Shown here: positions 61,148 through 64,000 of the stretch, in pieces | How the letters are laid out: every line of letters starts with the position of its first letter | Numbering within the stretch: position 1 is the first letter of the stretch | NCBI GenBank assembly: GCA_965205535.1 | Contig: CBDBHH010000005.1 | Location: forward strand, 1,116,001 to 1,180,000 | Source: UBA8079 sp965205535 | GTDB taxonomy: Bacteria > Pseudomonadota > Alphaproteobacteria > UBA6615 | Direction of reading: 5' to 3' | DNA: 64,000 bases | Notes under the pieces: model-generated | Told to the model about the DNA's origin: nothing | The model's input: only the letters and a program-made list of their open reading frames with translations | Database searches by the model: none | Position numbers and translations under genes: made by a program

Positions 61148-61411
61148 TTACTTGCCCGGCTTGGTCGCGTTGGTCATCGACGACCAGAACGCGTTCTGGA
61201 ACTGCTCCCAGCCCTCGGCGCCGTCGCCGGGCATACCGCCGTCCGGCATCCACGCCTTGAAGAGGCTCTGGGGATCCATGGCCGACATCGCCTCCATGGC
61301 CTGCTTCTGCCATTCCTCGACGACCGCCTGCTGGGCCGCCGACACATCCGGCAAGCCCATGAAGCTGCGCGCCTCTTCCGGGGTGCAATCGATATCGATC
61401 GTGACTTTCAT
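61148..61411 (-). CDS. Small conserved protein (DUF6489-like)
   Basis: An 87-residue protein beginning MKVTIDIDCTPEEARSFMGLPDV, with a helical, Met- and Trp-rich remainder. It matches small alphaproteobacterial DUF6489-type proteins that resemble the phasin-like helical class; the function is unknown. The ATG at 61411 has GGAGGG upstream; five codons upstream are not needed. It precedes mnmE by 7 bases. Confidence 0.8.
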   Translation of the reverse strand: MKVTIDIDCTPEEARSFMGLPDVSAAQQAVVEEWQKQAMEAMSAMDPQSLFKAWMPDGGMPGDGAEGWEQFQNAFWSSMTNATKPGK

Positions 61412-61525
61412 AATCCGTCCCTCCACTAGCTACCGCCACCTTGTCTATGCGCATGACGCGCCGACATTGTAGGTTGCGTTACCTTCCGTCCCGCCGCTGA
61501 TCCCCGAACCCCAGAGACCGCCGCA

Positions 61526-63553
61526 ATGTCCGAACAGACGCCCCAGAACATGCTGGCGAACGAGACCAGTCCGTATCTTCTGCAACATGCGGACAATCCC
61601 GTCCACTGGTATCCGTGGGGCGACGCGGCCCTGGCCCGGGCGCAGGCGGAGAAAAAACCGATTCTGCTCTCGATCGGCTACGCCGCGTGTCACTGGTGCC
61701 ACGTGATGGCCCATGAGAGCTTCGAGGACGACGACACGGCCAAGGTGATGAACGAGCTGTTCATCAACATCAAGGTCGACCGCGAAGAACGCCCCGATCT
61801 GGACGCAATCTACCAGGGCGCGCTGTCCCTGATGGGCGAGCAGGGCGGCTGGCCGCTGACCATGTTCTGCACGCCGGAAGGCAAACCCTTCTGGGGTGGC
61901 ACATATTTTCCGCCGCGCGCCGGCATGGGCCGACCGGGTTTCCCCGACCTGCTGGTACATATCGACAAGATCTACCGGGTCGAGCAGGAGAAGGTGCAGT
62001 CCAACACACACGCCATCCTGCAGGCGCTCGGCGACATGGCCCGCCCTCAACCGGGTGCCGCACCCGGCCCCGAACAGATCACGGCCTTCGCCGACGCAAT
62101 CGCCGACCAAGTTGACCAGCGACATGGCGGCTTCGGCACGGCACCCAAATTTCCCCAATGCGGCGTGTTGTCCCTGATGTGGGCCCACGGCGGGGAGGCC
62201 GCGCGCGACGCCGTGACCCTGACTCTCGACCGGATGGCCCAGGGCGGCATCTACGATCATCTCGGCGGCGGGTTCGCGCGCTACTCCACCGACGCGGCCT
62301 GGCTCGCACCCCATTTCGAGAAGATGCTGTACGACAACGCCCAGCTGCTGGAGCTCTATGCCCAGGCCTGGCGCGGCACGAAGAATCCCCTTTATGCGCA
62401 GCGCGCCGACGAAACCGTCGCCTGGCTGCTGCGCGAGATGACCCATCCCGACGGCGGCTTCTACGCCACCCTCGATGCGGATTCCGAAGGGGTCGAGGGC
62501 AAGTTCTACGTCTGGAGCGAGGCCGAGATCGACGCGGTGCTCGGCGACAATGCCGGCGCCTTCAAGGACGCCTACGACGTGCGACCCGACGGCAACTGGG
62601 ACGGCCACAACATTCTGAACCGGACCCGCGACCCGGAACTGAAAGACGCCGACACCGAGACGAGTCTCGCCGCATCACGGGCGAAATTATTCGAGGTTCG
62701 CGCACCACGCATACGCCCCGCGCTCGACGACAAGATCTTGACCGACTGGAACGGCCTGATGGTCGCCGGCCTGGCCGAGGCGGCGATGACGTTTGCCCGG
62801 CCGGACTGGCTGGAGGCGGCCCGCAACGCCTATGGCTTCGTGCGCCACCACCTCAGCACCGATCTGCCCGACGCCAGCATCGAGCTCTCCCACAGCTGGC
62901 GCAACGGCGAGGCACGTCACCGGGCCACGCTGGACGACTACGCCGGCCTGATGACCGGCGCGCTGGCACTTTTCGAGGCCACGGGCGAGCAACAGCTGCT
63001 CAACGACGCCGGTGGGATCGCGGCCTATATCGAGCGGCATTTCGCCTCGACAGACGGGTCGTATTTCTTCACCTCGGACCTGGCGACCGACGTGATCACC
63101 CGCACGCGCACCGGCTTCGACAACGCCACCCCGGCAGGCAACGGGCTGCTGGCCATGGCGCTCGCCCGGATGTTCTACCTGACCGGCGATCCGGTCTATC
63201 GCGACCGGGCGACAGCAATCATCGAGGCCTTCTCGGGCGAGCTCCAAAAGAACGCCTTCGGCTACGGCACGCTGTTGCGGGCGTCAGGCATGCTCGCCGG
63301 CGCCACCCAGATCGCGATCATCGGCGACCCGGACGCGCCCGGCACGAAAACCCTGCAGCGTTCGGCCTTCAGGGGGGCGGCGCCCGGGCGGATCGTCTCG
63401 GTGATCGCGCCGACCGGCGCGCTGCCCGACGGGCACCCGGCCACAGGCAAGGACCAGGTCGACGGCAAGCCCACCGCTTATGTCTGCCGGGGGCCGGTCT
63501 GTTCCCTGCCGATCACCGACCGGGGCGCGCTCGTCGAAGAGCTTTCGACATGA
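61526..63553 (+). CDS. DUF255 thioredoxin-like/six-hairpin glycosidase-like protein (YyaL/SPATA20 family)
   Basis: A 675-residue cytoplasmic protein with an N-terminal DUF255 thioredoxin-like domain (about residues 7-170): LANETSPYLLQHADNPVHWYPWG and SIGYAACHWCHVMAHESFED with a Cys-His-Trp-Cys motif. The rest is an alpha/alpha-barrel as in GlcNAc epimerase-like folds (for example GGIYDHLGGGFARYSTDAAWLAPHFEKMLYDNA). The family is widely conserved, and its function is unknown. Its stop overlaps the ogt start by 4 bases. Confidence 0.93.
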   Translation: MSEQTPQNMLANETSPYLLQHADNPVHWYPWGDAALARAQAEKKPILLSIGYAACHWCHVMAHESFEDDDTAKVMNELFINIKVDREERPDLDAIYQGALSLMGEQGGWPLTMFCTPEGKPFWGGTYFPPRAGMGRPGFPDLLVHIDKIYRVEQEKVQSNTHAILQALGDMARPQPGAAPGPEQITAFADAIADQVDQRHGGFGTAPKFPQCGVLSLMWAHGGEAARDAVTLTLDRMAQGGIYDHLGGGFARYSTDAAWLAPHFEKMLYDNAQLLELYAQAWRGTKNPLYAQRADETVAWLLREMTHPDGGFYATLDADSEGVEGKFYVWSEAEIDAVLGDNAGAFKDAYDVRPDGNWDGHNILNRTRDPELKDADTETSLAASRAKLFEVRAPRIRPALDDKILTDWNGLMVAGLAEAAMTFARPDWLEAARNAYGFVRHHLSTDLPDASIELSHSWRNGEARHRATLDDYAGLMTGALALFEATGEQQLLNDAGGIAAYIERHFASTDGSYFFTSDLATDVITRTRTGFDNATPAGNGLLAMALARMFYLTGDPVYRDRATAIIEAFSGELQKNAFGYGTLLRASGMLAGATQIAIIGDPDAPGTKTLQRSAFRGAAPGRIVSVIAPTGALPDGHPATGKDQVDGKPTAYVCRGPVCSLPITDRGALVEELST

Positions 63554-64000
63554 GTACGAGCTGCGTTCTCGATTCTCCCGTGGGCCGCATCCGGGTCACC
63601 GAGGCCGGCGGCACAATCACGTTGGTCGAATGGACCGACGACCCGGCAACACCACCAACCACCAGGATTCTGCAGGACGCGGCGGCGCAGCTTACGGATT
63701 ATTTCGCAGGCACCCGCACGACGTTTTCCCTGCCGCTTGCACCGGAAGGCACAGACCACCAGCAGAAGGTCTGGGCCGCAATGTGCGAGATCCCAACCGG
63801 CGCAGTACGCAGCTATGGCGATCTCGCCCACGAAATCGGTTCGTCGGCCCGTGCGGTAGGCACGGCCTGCGGCAAGAACCCGATCCCGATCATCGTGCCG
63901 TGTCATCGGATCCTTTCGACGGGCGGCGGCATCGGCGGCTATTCCGGGCGCGGCGGCACCGAGACCAAAAGGCAGTTGCTCGATCTCGAAGGATACGATT
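63550..64000 (+). CDS. ogt: Methylated-DNA-protein cysteine methyltransferase (partial, runs off right edge)
   Basis: The first 150 codons of an Ogt/Ada-C type alkyltransferase. The acceptor Cys lies in IPIIVPCHRILST, and the DNA-binding helix-turn-helix with the arginine finger is SSARAVGTACGKNP. It removes alkyl groups from O6-alkylguanine. Only a few C-terminal residues should be missing. It is translationally coupled to the DUF255 gene (ATGA). Confidence 0.94.
   Translation, partial: MSTSCVLDSPVGRIRVTEAGGTITLVEWTDDPATPPTTRILQDAAAQLTDYFAGTRTTFSLPLAPEGTDHQQKVWAAMCEIPTGAVRSYGDLAHEIGSSARAVGTACGKNPIPIIVPCHRILSTGGGIGGYSGRGGTETKRQLLDLEGYD

Noticed and set aside
1..64000. CRISPR arrays, insertion sequences, prophage genes or integrases
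   Set aside because: None seen; no regularly spaced repeats, transposase motifs or phage structural genes were noticed.

Overview
The window reads as one contiguous stretch of an alphaproteobacterial chromosome, most likely a member of the Rhodospirillales or a close relative. The evidence is the high GC content, ATGA-type gene overlaps, the conserved block mnmE-mnmG-rsmG-parA-parB facing holA-lptE-leuS, two perfect parS sites (TGTTTCACGTGAAACA), and the orders glnK-amtB and ftsK-lolA. No prophage, insertion sequence, CRISPR array or integrase was seen. The taxonomic call is an inference from gene order and protein style, not from a search.

Region by region. 0-3.9 kb (minus): the end of a Gfo/Idh oxidoreductase and a tctCBA tripartite carboxylate uptake operon headed by a GlcG/HbpS-like gene. 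4.0-5.1 kb: an alpha/beta hydrolase and tRNA-Gly(GCC) with its own promoter and terminator. 5.1-9.3 kb: a prolyl-tRNA editing protein, a thioredoxin-TPR chaperone, LonN, Trm112 and DUF971 genes, then a ubiquinone-pathway monooxygenase. 9.4-11.3 kb: glnK-amtB behind a sigma-54-like promoter and before a strong terminator. 11.3-18.6 kb: an AT-rich structured spacer, an aminotransferase, ftsK, lolA, a class I amidotransferase, a FAH-family enzyme, a REP-like repeat pair and xth.

18.6-35.3 kb holds the most unusual content. On the minus strand are a very long ABC exporter-like protein (892 aa) with a degenerate, internally expanded nucleotide-binding domain, a small cyclic-nucleotide-binding protein and a methyltransferase. 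Divergent from it is a tight five-gene operon of four glycosyltransferases and a histidine phosphatase. It is followed by a deacetylase-like gene, a small membrane protein and a complete peptide-type ABC importer joined by short overlaps. I infer a cell-surface glycan or glycolipid locus that is not standard LPS or peptidoglycan synthesis.

35.3-50.5 kb: a membrane class III nucleotide cyclase with a metallo-beta-lactamase-fold hydrolase, a BCCT transporter, an MFS transporter, a DUF427 protein and response regulator pair, ribA, a frameshifted hypothetical gene, an L,D-transpeptidase, a YggS-type PLP protein, a JmjC/cupin oxygenase, a TPR-sulfotransferase gene broken by what looks like a 4-base insertion, and a major porin. 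50.5-64 kb: housekeeping genes (DUF3576 lipoprotein, leuS, lptE, holA, parBA, rsmG, mnmG, mnmE), a DUF6489-like gene, a DUF255 protein and ogt running off the right edge. No intergenic stretch exceeds about 300 bases; the larger ones are described as features.
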